Assembly: GCA_003559475.1 (NCBI GenBank)
Contig: PWLF01000193.1
Span: 1 to 53,453, forward strand
Direction: 5' to 3'
DNA from: Bacteroidales bacterium
GTDB taxonomy: Bacteria; Bacteroidota; Bacteroidia; Bacteroidales; UBA7960
Length of the DNA: 53,453 nucleotides
Position numbers and translations under genes: made by a program. Positions 9,762 to 19,000 of the stretch are shown here, piece by piece (within the stretch, counting starts at the first letter, position 1; each line of letters opens with the position of its first letter). The notes under the pieces are model-generated. The model had not been told where the DNA came from. It searched no databases and was given only the letters and a program-made list of their open reading frames with translations.

Positions 9762-11714
9762 ATGATCATCGTTAACAAAATTTCTGTTCACTTTTCAGGA
9801 GATTACCTGTTTGAAGATGTATCTTTCATAATTAATAATAAAGATAGAATTGGGCTTGTCGGGAAAAATGGAGCAGGGAAAACTACTTTAATGAAAATTT
9901 TAAATAAGAATCTTTCCCCAGAGCAAGGTAATATCGAAATTCCAAAAAATGTAAAAATTGGTTATTTACCTCAAGAAATAAAGTTGAGAAGTGATAAAAG
10001 TGTTATTGATGAAACATTAACAGCTTTTAAGGAAGAACTTAAACTTCAAAATGATATTGATGAGCTGAACAATTTAATTTCTAAAAGAGATGATTATCAA
10101 TCTGATGAATATAACAAGTTGGTGCAAAAACTTGCCGAACTTACAGAACGTTTTGATATTCTTGATGGTCCAAGAATTGAGGTGAAGTCTCGGCAGGTAT
10201 TGCGTGGCTTAGGTTTTCTGGAGAGTGATATGAATGCCCCCTTGTGCAAATTTAGCGGTGGATGGCAAATGAGAGTTGAACTTGCAAAAATTCTTTTGAA
10301 AGAACCTCAACTACTAATGCTTGACGAGCCAACTAATCATTTGGATATCCAATCAATTACATGGCTGGAAAATTATTTGGCTGAATACCCCGGAGCGGTT
10401 ATTATTGTTTCGCATGATAGAGCTTTTCTTGATAATATAACAACAAGAACCCTGGATATTTCTAAAGCAAAAATATATGACTATAAAGCTTCTTTCTCAG
10501 AGTATGAAATAATGAGAAAAGAGAGGCTTGAGCTTGAAATTGCTGCAGCAAATAATCAGCAAAAACAAATTGAGCAAATAGAAAGATTTATTGAACGGTT
10601 TAGATATAAAGCAACAAAGGCAAAACAAGTCCAATCTAAAATCAAAATGCTTGATAAAATAGATAAAGCAGAAGTTGATGAAATGGATCAAAGCTCAATA
10701 TCTTTTCGATTTCCGCAAGCCGAACATTCAGGTAAAGTAGTGATAGAAGCATCAAATATAACTAAGAGCTATGGAGAAAAAAAAGTCCTTGATAACTTAA
10801 ACTTTATGATTAACAGAGGCGAGAGAATTGCTTTTGTTGGCAAAAACGGAGAAGGAAAAACAACATTATCAAGGATTATTGTTAAAGATCTTGATTATGA
10901 AGGAAATATTAAGCCCGGACATAATGTTAAAATAGGGTATTTTGCTCAAAATCAAGATGAATTACTCGATAAAGAAAAAACAGTTTTTCAATCTCTTGAT
11001 AGTGTCGCAGTTGGAGAAGTAAGGAAGAGAATACGAACTATCCTTGGTGGCTTTTTGTTTACAGGTGAAGATGTTGATAAAAAAGTAAAAGTGCTTTCAG
11101 GTGGTGAAAAATCCAGACTTGCAATTGCAAAAATGTTGCTCTCTCCCGTAAACTTCTTAGTGCTCGATGAACCTACAAATCATCTGGATATGCGTTCTAA
11201 AGATATACTAAAAAGTGCTTTACTCCAATTTGATGGTACTTTGATAGTTGTTTCTCATGATAGAGATTTTTTAAATGGTCTGACAAATAAAGTTTTTGAA
11301 TTTAAAAATAGACAAATAAAAGAGTATATCGGGGATATATATGATTTTATTGAAAATAGAAAATTAGATGATCTTGATGATCTTGAAACCGGAAAAATAA
11401 AGCAAAATGAAACGGTAAGCAAAAGGGCAAATAAAACGTCAGATAGCAAGAGTGAATGGCTTGATAGAAAACGAGCTGAAAGTGAAAAAAGAAAGTTGCT
11501 TAATAAAGTATCCGGCTCCGAAAAAAGAATAGAGAGTCTTGAAGTAAAGATAAAGGATATTGAAAAAGAATTATCCCGCCCGCAAAATAATTCCGATTTT
11601 CAAAATTCTGATGAAGTATTTGAAGAGTATAATAAACTAAAAGAAGCTCTGAAGGAAGAACTAGAATACTGGGAGAAGTTTAATTTGGAGTTGGAAAAGT
11701 TTCAATCAGAATAA
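9762..11714 (+). CDS. ABC-F family ATP-binding cassette protein
   Basis: A soluble twin-ATPase protein with no membrane segments. ABC-F proteins act on the ribosome as translation factors or, in some cases, antibiotic-resistance factors. The first cassette has Walker A GKNGAGKTT near residue 37, signature KFSGGWQMRVELA and Walker B LLMLDEPTNHLD. The second has GKNGEGKTT near residue 364, LSGGEKSRLAIA and FLVLDEPTNHLD. A charged linker lies between them, and the last 100 residues look like the C-terminal coiled coil of the Uup/YheS-like group. The 650-residue length fits that group. Which subfamily it belongs to cannot be settled by eye. Confidence 0.93.
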   Translation: MIIVNKISVHFSGDYLFEDVSFIINNKDRIGLVGKNGAGKTTLMKILNKNLSPEQGNIEIPKNVKIGYLPQEIKLRSDKSVIDETLTAFKEELKLQNDIDELNNLISKRDDYQSDEYNKLVQKLAELTERFDILDGPRIEVKSRQVLRGLGFLESDMNAPLCKFSGGWQMRVELAKILLKEPQLLMLDEPTNHLDIQSITWLENYLAEYPGAVIIVSHDRAFLDNITTRTLDISKAKIYDYKASFSEYEIMRKERLELEIAAANNQQKQIEQIERFIERFRYKATKAKQVQSKIKMLDKIDKAEVDEMDQSSISFRFPQAEHSGKVVIEASNITKSYGEKKVLDNLNFMINRGERIAFVGKNGEGKTTLSRIIVKDLDYEGNIKPGHNVKIGYFAQNQDELLDKEKTVFQSLDSVAVGEVRKRIRTILGGFLFTGEDVDKKVKVLSGGEKSRLAIAKMLLSPVNFLVLDEPTNHLDMRSKDILKSALLQFDGTLIVVSHDRDFLNGLTNKVFEFKNRQIKEYIGDIYDFIENRKLDDLDDLETGKIKQNETVSKRANKTSDSKSEWLDRKRAESEKRKLLNKVSGSEKRIESLEVKIKDIEKELSRPQNNSDFQNSDEVFEEYNKLKEALKEELEYWEKFNLELEKFQSE

Positions 11715-11998
11715 AAAATAAATATTTTTTAAAATCAGATCAAAGCAATATAGCCTAAAACTTCTACTTAGATAAAAAAAATATATATAAATAACGCTTT
11801 TAACAAATTTTAACTTTTCAATATAGGGTTTTAAAAAAAAAAATTGTTTTTATTTGCATAGTATTTTATATTTTATTGTTGATAAAATTATTTTTTAGTT
11901 CGTTTAAACAATTTAAAAGATTGATTTTTAATTATTTTAACTAATTGTTTTTTTAAAACTTTTTATTATCAATTTATTTTATTAAGTTCACTAAAAAA

Positions 11999-12005
11999 AG
12001 GAGGT
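11999..12005 (+). promoter_or_regulatory. Strong Shine-Dalgarno sequence before the small T9SS cargo gene
   Basis: AGGAGGT ends 4 bases before the ATG at 12010. Bacteroidota genes usually lack such sites, and I saw no comparable purine run before the other starts in this window. The 295 bases before the gene are otherwise plain AT-rich DNA without a visible gene. Confidence 0.6.
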
Positions 12006-12009
12006 ATAA

Positions 12010-12549
12010 ATGAGACACAAGTTTACTAAAACATTTAATCTTAAGGGATTTAAATATTTAGGCATTTTTATAATAATGCTTTTTGCTTTTTCGGTTTCAA
12101 TAATTGTTTCAGCTCAGGAAGCTATACCGGCAACAGGCGGGGATGCTTCAGGTAGTGGTGGCTCAGTGAGTTATACTATTGGGCAAGTTTTTTATACAAC
12201 GTCAACCGGAACCGAAGGATCAGTTGCTCAAGGTGTACAACAACCTTATGAGATTTATGTTATTAGCTCAATTGAAGAAGTGTCGGAAATTGAACTAACT
12301 TTTTCTGCCTATCCTAATCCAACCAGAGATTTCTTACAGTTGGAAGTTGAATTAGAAAATCTTCAACTATTATCAGATGATAATATAAAATATCAGCTTT
12401 TTGATATGAATGGAAAGTTGATTAAATCTGACAAAGTTGAAGATAATCTTACGACTATTACCATGAATGAACTTAACCCCTCAACTTACTTTTTGAGGGT
12501 AATAAGTGGTAATAAGTATTTAAAAACATTTAGAATTATTAAAAATTAA
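12010..12549 (+). CDS. Small secreted protein with type IX sorting domain
   Basis: A 179-residue exported protein of unknown role. It has a signal peptide (hydrophobic residues about 17-34, cleavage near VSAQ|EA). A short middle part holds a Gly/Ser/Thr-rich strand pattern (GGDASGSGGSVSYTIGQVFY, then GSVAQGVQQPYEI) often seen in Bacteroidota cargo proteins. The C-terminal 80 residues are a type A T9SS sorting domain (AYPNPTRDFLQLEV, YQLFDMNGKLI, STYFLRVISG, KTFRIIKN). It should be carried across the outer membrane and anchored on the surface or released. It is the first of three secreted-protein genes in a row and has an unusually strong ribosome-binding site. Confidence 0.88.
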   Translation: MRHKFTKTFNLKGFKYLGIFIIMLFAFSVSIIVSAQEAIPATGGDASGSGGSVSYTIGQVFYTTSTGTEGSVAQGVQQPYEIYVISSIEEVSEIELTFSAYPNPTRDFLQLEVELENLQLLSDDNIKYQLFDMNGKLIKSDKVEDNLTTITMNELNPSTYFLRVISGNKYLKTFRIIKN

Positions 12550-12679
12550 TAGTTCAATTATTGTCAATATTTTTTACTGATTTTGATTCTTAGTAATATT
12601 GACAGAACTGAATTATTTATAAATTAATATGTTGAAGTTATTATATATTTAAATTTTTATAAATTAAAAACATAAAACT

Positions 12680-15600
12680 ATGAAAAGAAAAAATTACAAA
12701 CTAAAAAATTTACTGCTACTTACATTAGCAAATATGTTAATGATTACATCAATTATTTCACAAGCTCCCGCAAAAATGAGCTATCAGGCTGTGATTAGAG
12801 ATAATTCAGATAATCTTATTACTGAACAAGAGATTGGTGTGCAAATTAGTATTTTGCAAGGTTCTGAAGTTGGGACAGCAGTTTTTGTTGAAACTCATAC
12901 TGCTACAACTAATAAAAACGGTTTGGTGACTCTTATGATTGGTGATGGAACTGTTCAGCAAGGTGAACTAGAAAATATAGATTGGCAGGATGGTCCTTAT
13001 GTTATAAAAACAGAGACTGATGTTGACGGAGGAACTAATTATACTATTACAAGTTCAAGTATGTTGCAGAGTGTTCCTTATGCTATGCATTCAACAACAG
13101 CAGAAATCTTAACAGGTGAGATAACAGAAATAGATCCGCTTTTTAATGCAAGCCCTGCAGCTGATATCGAAACCACAGATATTGACAATTGGAATGAAGC
13201 TCATGGCTGGGGCGACCATTCAACAGAAGGGTACTTGACAGACTATGTTGTTACAGAAGAAGATGTTACTCAACATGAAGATGCTCTTAGTATTACTGAA
13301 AGCCAAATTTCTGATTTGCAAAATTATCTTACTTCGGACGATTATCAGGACTTACACCTTGATGATGGTACAGGTATTTTAACAATTACTCATTTAACAG
13401 ATCCAACAGAAATTAATCTTACTCCTTTTCTTGGTGAAAATACTGATAACCAGCAGTTATCTATTGATGGCAATGAGTTAAGTATTGAAAGAGGAAATAC
13501 TGTTACACTTCCTGATGAGACAGATCCTTTATTCACAGCATCGCCAGCTTCAGGAATAGAAACAGAGGATATTGATAATTGGGATGAAGCTCATGGCTGG
13601 GGTGACCACTCAACAGAAGGATATTTGACAGAATATGATGAGACAGATCCTTTATTCACAGCATCGCCTGCTTCAGGAATAGAAACAGAGGATATTGATA
13701 ACTGGGATGAAGCTCATGGTTGGGGCGATCATTCAACAGAAGGATATTTGACAGAATATGATGAGACGGATCCTTTATTCACGGCATCGCCTGCTTCAGG
13801 AATAGAAACAGAGGATATTGATAACTGGGATGAAGCTCATGGTTGGGGCGATCATTCAACAGAAGGATATTTGACAGAATATGATGAGACAGACCCTTTG
13901 TTCACAGCATCGCCTGCTTCAGGAATTGAAACAGAAGATATTGATGACTGGAATATGGCATACAGTTGGGGAGATCATTCAGCACAAGGATATATAACAG
14001 ATTATGTTGTTACAGAAGGAGATGTTACTCAACATGAAGCTGCTATTAACATAACAGAAAGTCAAATTACTGATTTGCAGGATTATTTATTGGATATAAC
14101 GGATGAAGATATAGATGATTTAAATAATGTGAATATTTTTGATATTGAACATGGAGAGATTCTTGTATATGACGAATCAGAGAGTGAGTGGATTAATGCT
14201 TTATTATCTGATAAAGAAACGGACCCTTTGTTTACTGCATGGGATAGGTCAGAAGGTATTGAGATAACTGAAAGTCAAATCACTGACTTAGAGGATTATT
14301 ATTTAGCTTCTAACCCACAAAACTATATTACCAATTTAGATGAAACTGATCCTGTATTTTCAGCATCACCTGCTGCCGGTATTGAAGCAGCTCATATTAG
14401 TATCTGGAATCTTGCTTACAGTTGGGGCGACCATTCAGAAGAAGGATATATAACAGATTATGTTGTTACAGAAGGAGATGTTACTCAACATGAAGCTGCT
14501 ATTAACATAACTGAAAGTCAAATCACCGACTTTGGAACTTATTATTTAGCTTCTAACCCTGCGGGATATATTTCAAATGCAGAAGAGACTGACCCTCTTT
14601 TTAGTGCATCTGCTGCAGCAGGAATTATAGCTGCTGATATAGATAACTGGAATGATGCTTATGATTGGGGAGATCATTCAGCAGAGGGATATCTTACCGG
14701 TTTTACCGAAGCTGACCCCACGTGGTCAGGAGCTCCCAATTTAGTTGGAAGTATTGGTAGAATGGGAGATGTTGGTATTGGAACCGATGACCCTCAAGCT
14801 AAACTGGAAGTAAGGGATAATGATGCTCTTATACATGGTATTACTGTTGGTAGAGGAAGTGGGGATGATGACAGGAATACTGTTTTTGGAAATCAAGCTT
14901 TGGCAGATAATACGTCAGGAAATAACATTGTTGCGATAGGTCTTAATGCACTTAATAGGAATATAGATGGTGATATGAATACTGCAATTGGAGCTAGTGC
15001 ATTAGCTTTAAATGAAACTTCCAATTATAATACAGCTGTTGGTTATGCTGCTTTATATTATAATGTTTCAGGTACAGGTAATAATACTGCTGTTGGTAAT
15101 CGTGCTTTGAAGTTTAATCTATCAGGATCTAATAATACAGCCGTTGGTTATCATGCTCTTAGAAATAGTCTTGGTTTTCAAAATGTTGCTATTGGAAGCT
15201 ATGCTATGGATGAAGGTACAGGTAATTATGCTACAGCCGTTGGCTATCAATCGCTTGAGCGAGTTTCGGGAGCTTATAATTCCGCTTTTGGACATCGTGC
15301 TCTTCAAAATACTACTTCAGGAGAACATAATACAGCCGCTGGTCACAGAGCTCTTGCAGATAATACTACCGGTCAAGGAAACACTTCAGTTGGCTATGCC
15401 TCCGGAGTAAATAACAATGATATGGTAAATACTACATTTGTTGGTAAATGGGCTTATGCAGTTGATGCAGCAGGGATATCTAATTCGGGTTCCTTCGGAT
15501 ATAACTCCAGGGTGAATGCCAGTAATCAATTAAGATTTGGAAATTCTTCTGTTAATGATATTGGAGGCCATGCCGCATGGTCAAATCTTTCTGATGAAAG

Positions 15601-16045
15601 GTTTAAAAATAATGTTAGAGATGATGTAGCCGGTCTTGATTTTATTATGAAATTACGCCCTGTAACATACAACTTGGATGCTCATAAGCTTGCAGGTTTT
15701 CTTCAGGAAGATAGAAAAATTGATGAAGATGGAAATGTTCTTTACGAAAAGAGTCAAGTTGATATAAAAGCTAGAGATGAAAAATCTGCTGTTACACAAA
15801 CAGGATTTATTGCTCAGCAAGTTGAGAAAGCTGCAAATGAGGCAGGTTTTGATTTTAGCGGTATTGTTAAGCCTGAAAATGAAAAAAGTCATTATAGCTT
15901 AAGATATTCTGAATTTGTTGTACCAATGGTTAAAGCTATGCAAGAACAGCAAGCTATAATTGAACAACAACAGCAACAAATTAATGACTTGCAAAGACAA
16001 GTTAATGAAATGAGGACAAATAGTCAATTTGAATCAAGTAACTAA
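12680..16045 (+). CDS. Fibre-like surface protein with tandem WGDHS repeats and C-terminal S74 chaperone domain
   Basis: An 1121-residue secreted protein. After the signal peptide (to about residue 28) comes an N-terminal domain (KMSYQAVIRDNSDNLI to QSVPYAMHS, residues 30-140) common in Bacteroidota fibre-like proteins. Residues 150-675 carry units of the form ETDPLFTASPASGIETEDID with WGDHSxxGYLT; four near-identical copies lie at residues 279-442. Residues 735-930 have trimeric-adhesin-like NTAVGYxAL repeats. From residue 970, SDERFKNNVRDDVAGLDFIM and GFIAQQVEKA mark a peptidase S74 / endosialidase-type intramolecular chaperone, ending in a Gln-rich coiled coil. By analogy with phage tailspikes I infer a trimer folded by this chaperone. 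No T9SS signal is seen. Confidence 0.85.
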   Translation: MKRKNYKLKNLLLLTLANMLMITSIISQAPAKMSYQAVIRDNSDNLITEQEIGVQISILQGSEVGTAVFVETHTATTNKNGLVTLMIGDGTVQQGELENIDWQDGPYVIKTETDVDGGTNYTITSSSMLQSVPYAMHSTTAEILTGEITEIDPLFNASPAADIETTDIDNWNEAHGWGDHSTEGYLTDYVVTEEDVTQHEDALSITESQISDLQNYLTSDDYQDLHLDDGTGILTITHLTDPTEINLTPFLGENTDNQQLSIDGNELSIERGNTVTLPDETDPLFTASPASGIETEDIDNWDEAHGWGDHSTEGYLTEYDETDPLFTASPASGIETEDIDNWDEAHGWGDHSTEGYLTEYDETDPLFTASPASGIETEDIDNWDEAHGWGDHSTEGYLTEYDETDPLFTASPASGIETEDIDDWNMAYSWGDHSAQGYITDYVVTEGDVTQHEAAINITESQITDLQDYLLDITDEDIDDLNNVNIFDIEHGEILVYDESESEWINALLSDKETDPLFTAWDRSEGIEITESQITDLEDYYLASNPQNYITNLDETDPVFSASPAAGIEAAHISIWNLAYSWGDHSEEGYITDYVVTEGDVTQHEAAINITESQITDFGTYYLASNPAGYISNAEETDPLFSASAAAGIIAADIDNWNDAYDWGDHSAEGYLTGFTEADPTWSGAPNLVGSIGRMGDVGIGTDDPQAKLEVRDNDALIHGITVGRGSGDDDRNTVFGNQALADNTSGNNIVAIGLNALNRNIDGDMNTAIGASALALNETSNYNTAVGYAALYYNVSGTGNNTAVGNRALKFNLSGSNNTAVGYHALRNSLGFQNVAIGSYAMDEGTGNYATAVGYQSLERVSGAYNSAFGHRALQNTTSGEHNTAAGHRALADNTTGQGNTSVGYASGVNNNDMVNTTFVGKWAYAVDAAGISNSGSFGYNSRVNASNQLRFGNSSVNDIGGHAAWSNLSDERFKNNVRDDVAGLDFIMKLRPVTYNLDAHKLAGFLQEDRKIDEDGNVLYEKSQVDIKARDEKSAVTQTGFIAQQVEKAANEAGFDFSGIVKPENEKSHYSLRYSEFVVPMVKAMQEQQAIIEQQQQQINDLQRQVNEMRTNSQFESSN
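13514..14005 (+). repeat. Four tandem 123-base repeats inside the fibre-like protein gene
   Basis: Units begin at GAT 13514, 13637, 13760 and 13883, exactly 123 bases (41 codons) apart. The first three are nearly identical at the DNA level, and the fourth diverges after its middle. More distant copies flank them, near 13130, 14215, 14340 and 14590. The close identity points to recent slippage or unequal crossing-over. Confidence 0.9.
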
Positions 16046-16093
16046 AAAATTTTTTTTAACTTAAATTTATTGTTTAACTAAATATAATTAATT

Positions 16094-19000
16094 ATGAGAA
16101 GATTTAAAGTATTTTTATCCGTTTTTTTATTACTTTTTGCAATTAATGCACAATCTAATGATGAAGTAATAAAGTTAACTTTTAGTGCAACTTATGATGG
16201 AGAATGGACTCCTTTGGACAGGGTTTTACTGGAAAACTTGTCCCAAGGGGGAGAATATACCATTTTTTATCCCGATACAGTAATGGAATTGCCGACTCAT
16301 ACCGGTATTGGAGATATTCATGGAGAATATAAAAATCTGTATGTGTCGCAAAACTATCCAAACCCTTTCTCAAAAAAAACAAATATTAATGTGGGAGTGG
16401 TTGAGAAAGATGATTTTACAATTAATATTTATGACGTTGCAGGTAGAGAATTAGCAACTTATGAAGTAGAATTAGAACCGAATCTTCATAATTTCACATT
16501 TTATGCTTGTAGTGAGCAGATGTATATATTAACTGTAAAATCTAAAAAACACCTGGAAAAACAATTGATGATACAAACAGGTCCGGGTGGAGATAATTCA
16601 AAGATTGTTTATAACGGAACTGTCGCGAGAACAGAAAGCGGAGAACAATCATCAAAGACTTTCCCTTTCAAACCCGGAGATGTTTTAAGATTTACCGGAT
16701 ATAAAGGAGAGCAAAGTGAAGAGAAAGTTGACACACCAAATAAAGATACTGAATATACTTTTAAATTTAAGAGTTGTGAGCCTAATGCTCCTGTTGCAAA
16801 AGTTGCTTCAGATATTCAGGGTGATTCGTTTAAGGCAAACTGGAATTCTGTAACTGCTGACCCTGCTGTTACCAAGTATCTCCTTGATGTATCAGAGGAT
16901 GATGACTTTAGTACCTATATCTATGAACAAGAAGATGTTGGAAATAATACAGAATATACAGTTTCAGGATTGGATACTGAAACAGAATATTATTACAGAG
17001 TTTATGCTGTAAATAATTGCGGGGAATCAAAATCTTCAAATGTTATTTCTGTTATGACAACAACAGGATGTGTAAAGCCTGATGCTCCTGTTGCTACAGC
17101 CGCAACAAATATTGAAGGTCTTGAGTTTACGGCAAATTGGGATGCAGTAACTTCTGATCCTGCAGTTACTCATTATTTATTAGATGTTTCAGAAGATAGT
17201 GATTTTAGTACTTTTATTCTTGAAAAAGAGAATGTGGGTGATGTTACAGACTATGTCGTAACAGGACTAACTACTGATACTGAATATTTTTACAGAGTAT
17301 TTGCAGTAAATAGTTGTGGACAGTCAGATGCATCAAATGAAATTTCAGTTACGACTATATGTCCGCTACCTGATGCACCTGTTGCTACAGAAGCTACATA
17401 TGTTGATGAAACTGAGTTTACGGCAAATTGGGATGCAGTAATATCTCTTCCCGCTGTTACTCATTACTTATTGGATGTTTCAGAAGATAGTGATTTTAGT
17501 ACTTATGTGCTTGAAAAAGAAGACGTTGGTGATGTTACAGAGTATGAGTTAACAGACTTGGATGAAGAAACTCAGTATTTCTATAGAGTCTTTGCAGTTA
17601 ATGAATGTGGTCAGTCTGATGCATCAAATGTTATTGATGTTGAAACAGCAGTATGTCCTACTCCTGATGAAGCTCCTATTGCTGATCCGGCTACGGATGT
17701 TAATGCTGATCAGTTTAAAGCAAACTGGCAAGAAGTGACTTTTGACCCTGAAATAACAAGCTATCTTATAGATGTTTCAACAGAAAGTGATTTTAGTAGC
17801 TATATTTATGAAAAAGAAAATGTCGGAGATGTTACTGAATATATTGTAACAGGATTAGATGCAGGCACTGAGTATTTTTATAGAGTATATGCTTTTAATA
17901 TGTGTGGAGAGTCTGATCCGTCTAATGAGATATCAGTTACTACAACATGCCCTGTGCCATCTGCTGTAAATGTAAAAGATGCTTCAGATATCGGCGTAGA
18001 TGAGTTTAGAGCAAACTGGCTTGCTGTAACTTCAAGTCCTGAAGTAACTCATTACTTATTAGATGTTTCATTAGAAGAAGATTTTGGTTCTTATGTTTAT
18101 GAAAATGTAAATGTTGGAAATAATACAGAATATCTTGTTGACGGACTAGATGCCGGGACGGAGTATTATTACAGAGTTTTTGCTGTTAACTCTTGTGGAG
18201 TATCAGATCCTTCAAAAGGTGTTTCTGTTGAAACTGTATGTCCTGTTCCGGGACAGCCTGTTGCTACAGATGCTACAGATATAGAAAATGATAGATTTAC
18301 GGCAAACTGGGAAGATGTTACTGCAGACCCGGCTGTAACACACTATTTATTGGATGTTACTACTGATAGTGAATTTGATGTATATAACAGAATTAATGTA
18401 GGAGATAATACAGAATATGTTGTTGAAGGACTAGATATCGGGACTGATTATTTTTACAGGGTTTTTGCTGTAAATAGTTGCGGGACATCTAAACCTTCAA
18501 TAGTTGTTGATGTTACTACTTTATGTGATGTTGTGCCTGATGCTCCTGTTGCACAAGATGCTACGGACATCGGAGCTGTTTCTTTTGTGGCAAACTGGGA
18601 TGCTGTAGTTTCTGTACCGGAAGTAACCGGTTATAATTTAAGAGTTAGGGAAGTCAAAGGTGGTACACCAACTATAGTATTTAACCAAAATGTAGGAAAT
18701 GTTACAGAATATAAAGTTGGGGATTTAAACCCGGATACTGATTATATTTATATTGTTATAGCAATTAACCCATGTGGTACATCTGATATATCAAATGAAA
18801 TAGATGTAACTACTTTGTGTCCTGAGCCGGATGCTCCTACTGCCAATGAAGCCGGAAAAATCGAAGCTACTTCTTTTGTGGCAAACTGGGATGCTGTAGT
18901 TTCTGTACCGGAAGTAACCGATTATAATTTAGTAGTTGTAAAAAATCCTAATGGAGTTCCTACACAAGTATTTAATTCCGATGTAGGGGATGTTACACAA

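Noticed and set aside
13514-14005. A CRISPR-like array of regular repeats.
   Set aside because: The units are contiguous, in frame and translated, with no unique spacers; no cas genes are present.
12680-16045. A prophage, suggested by tail-fibre repeats and the S74 domain.
   Set aside because: There is no integrase, capsid, terminase or other tail gene nearby, and the protein has a signal peptide and secreted-protein neighbours.
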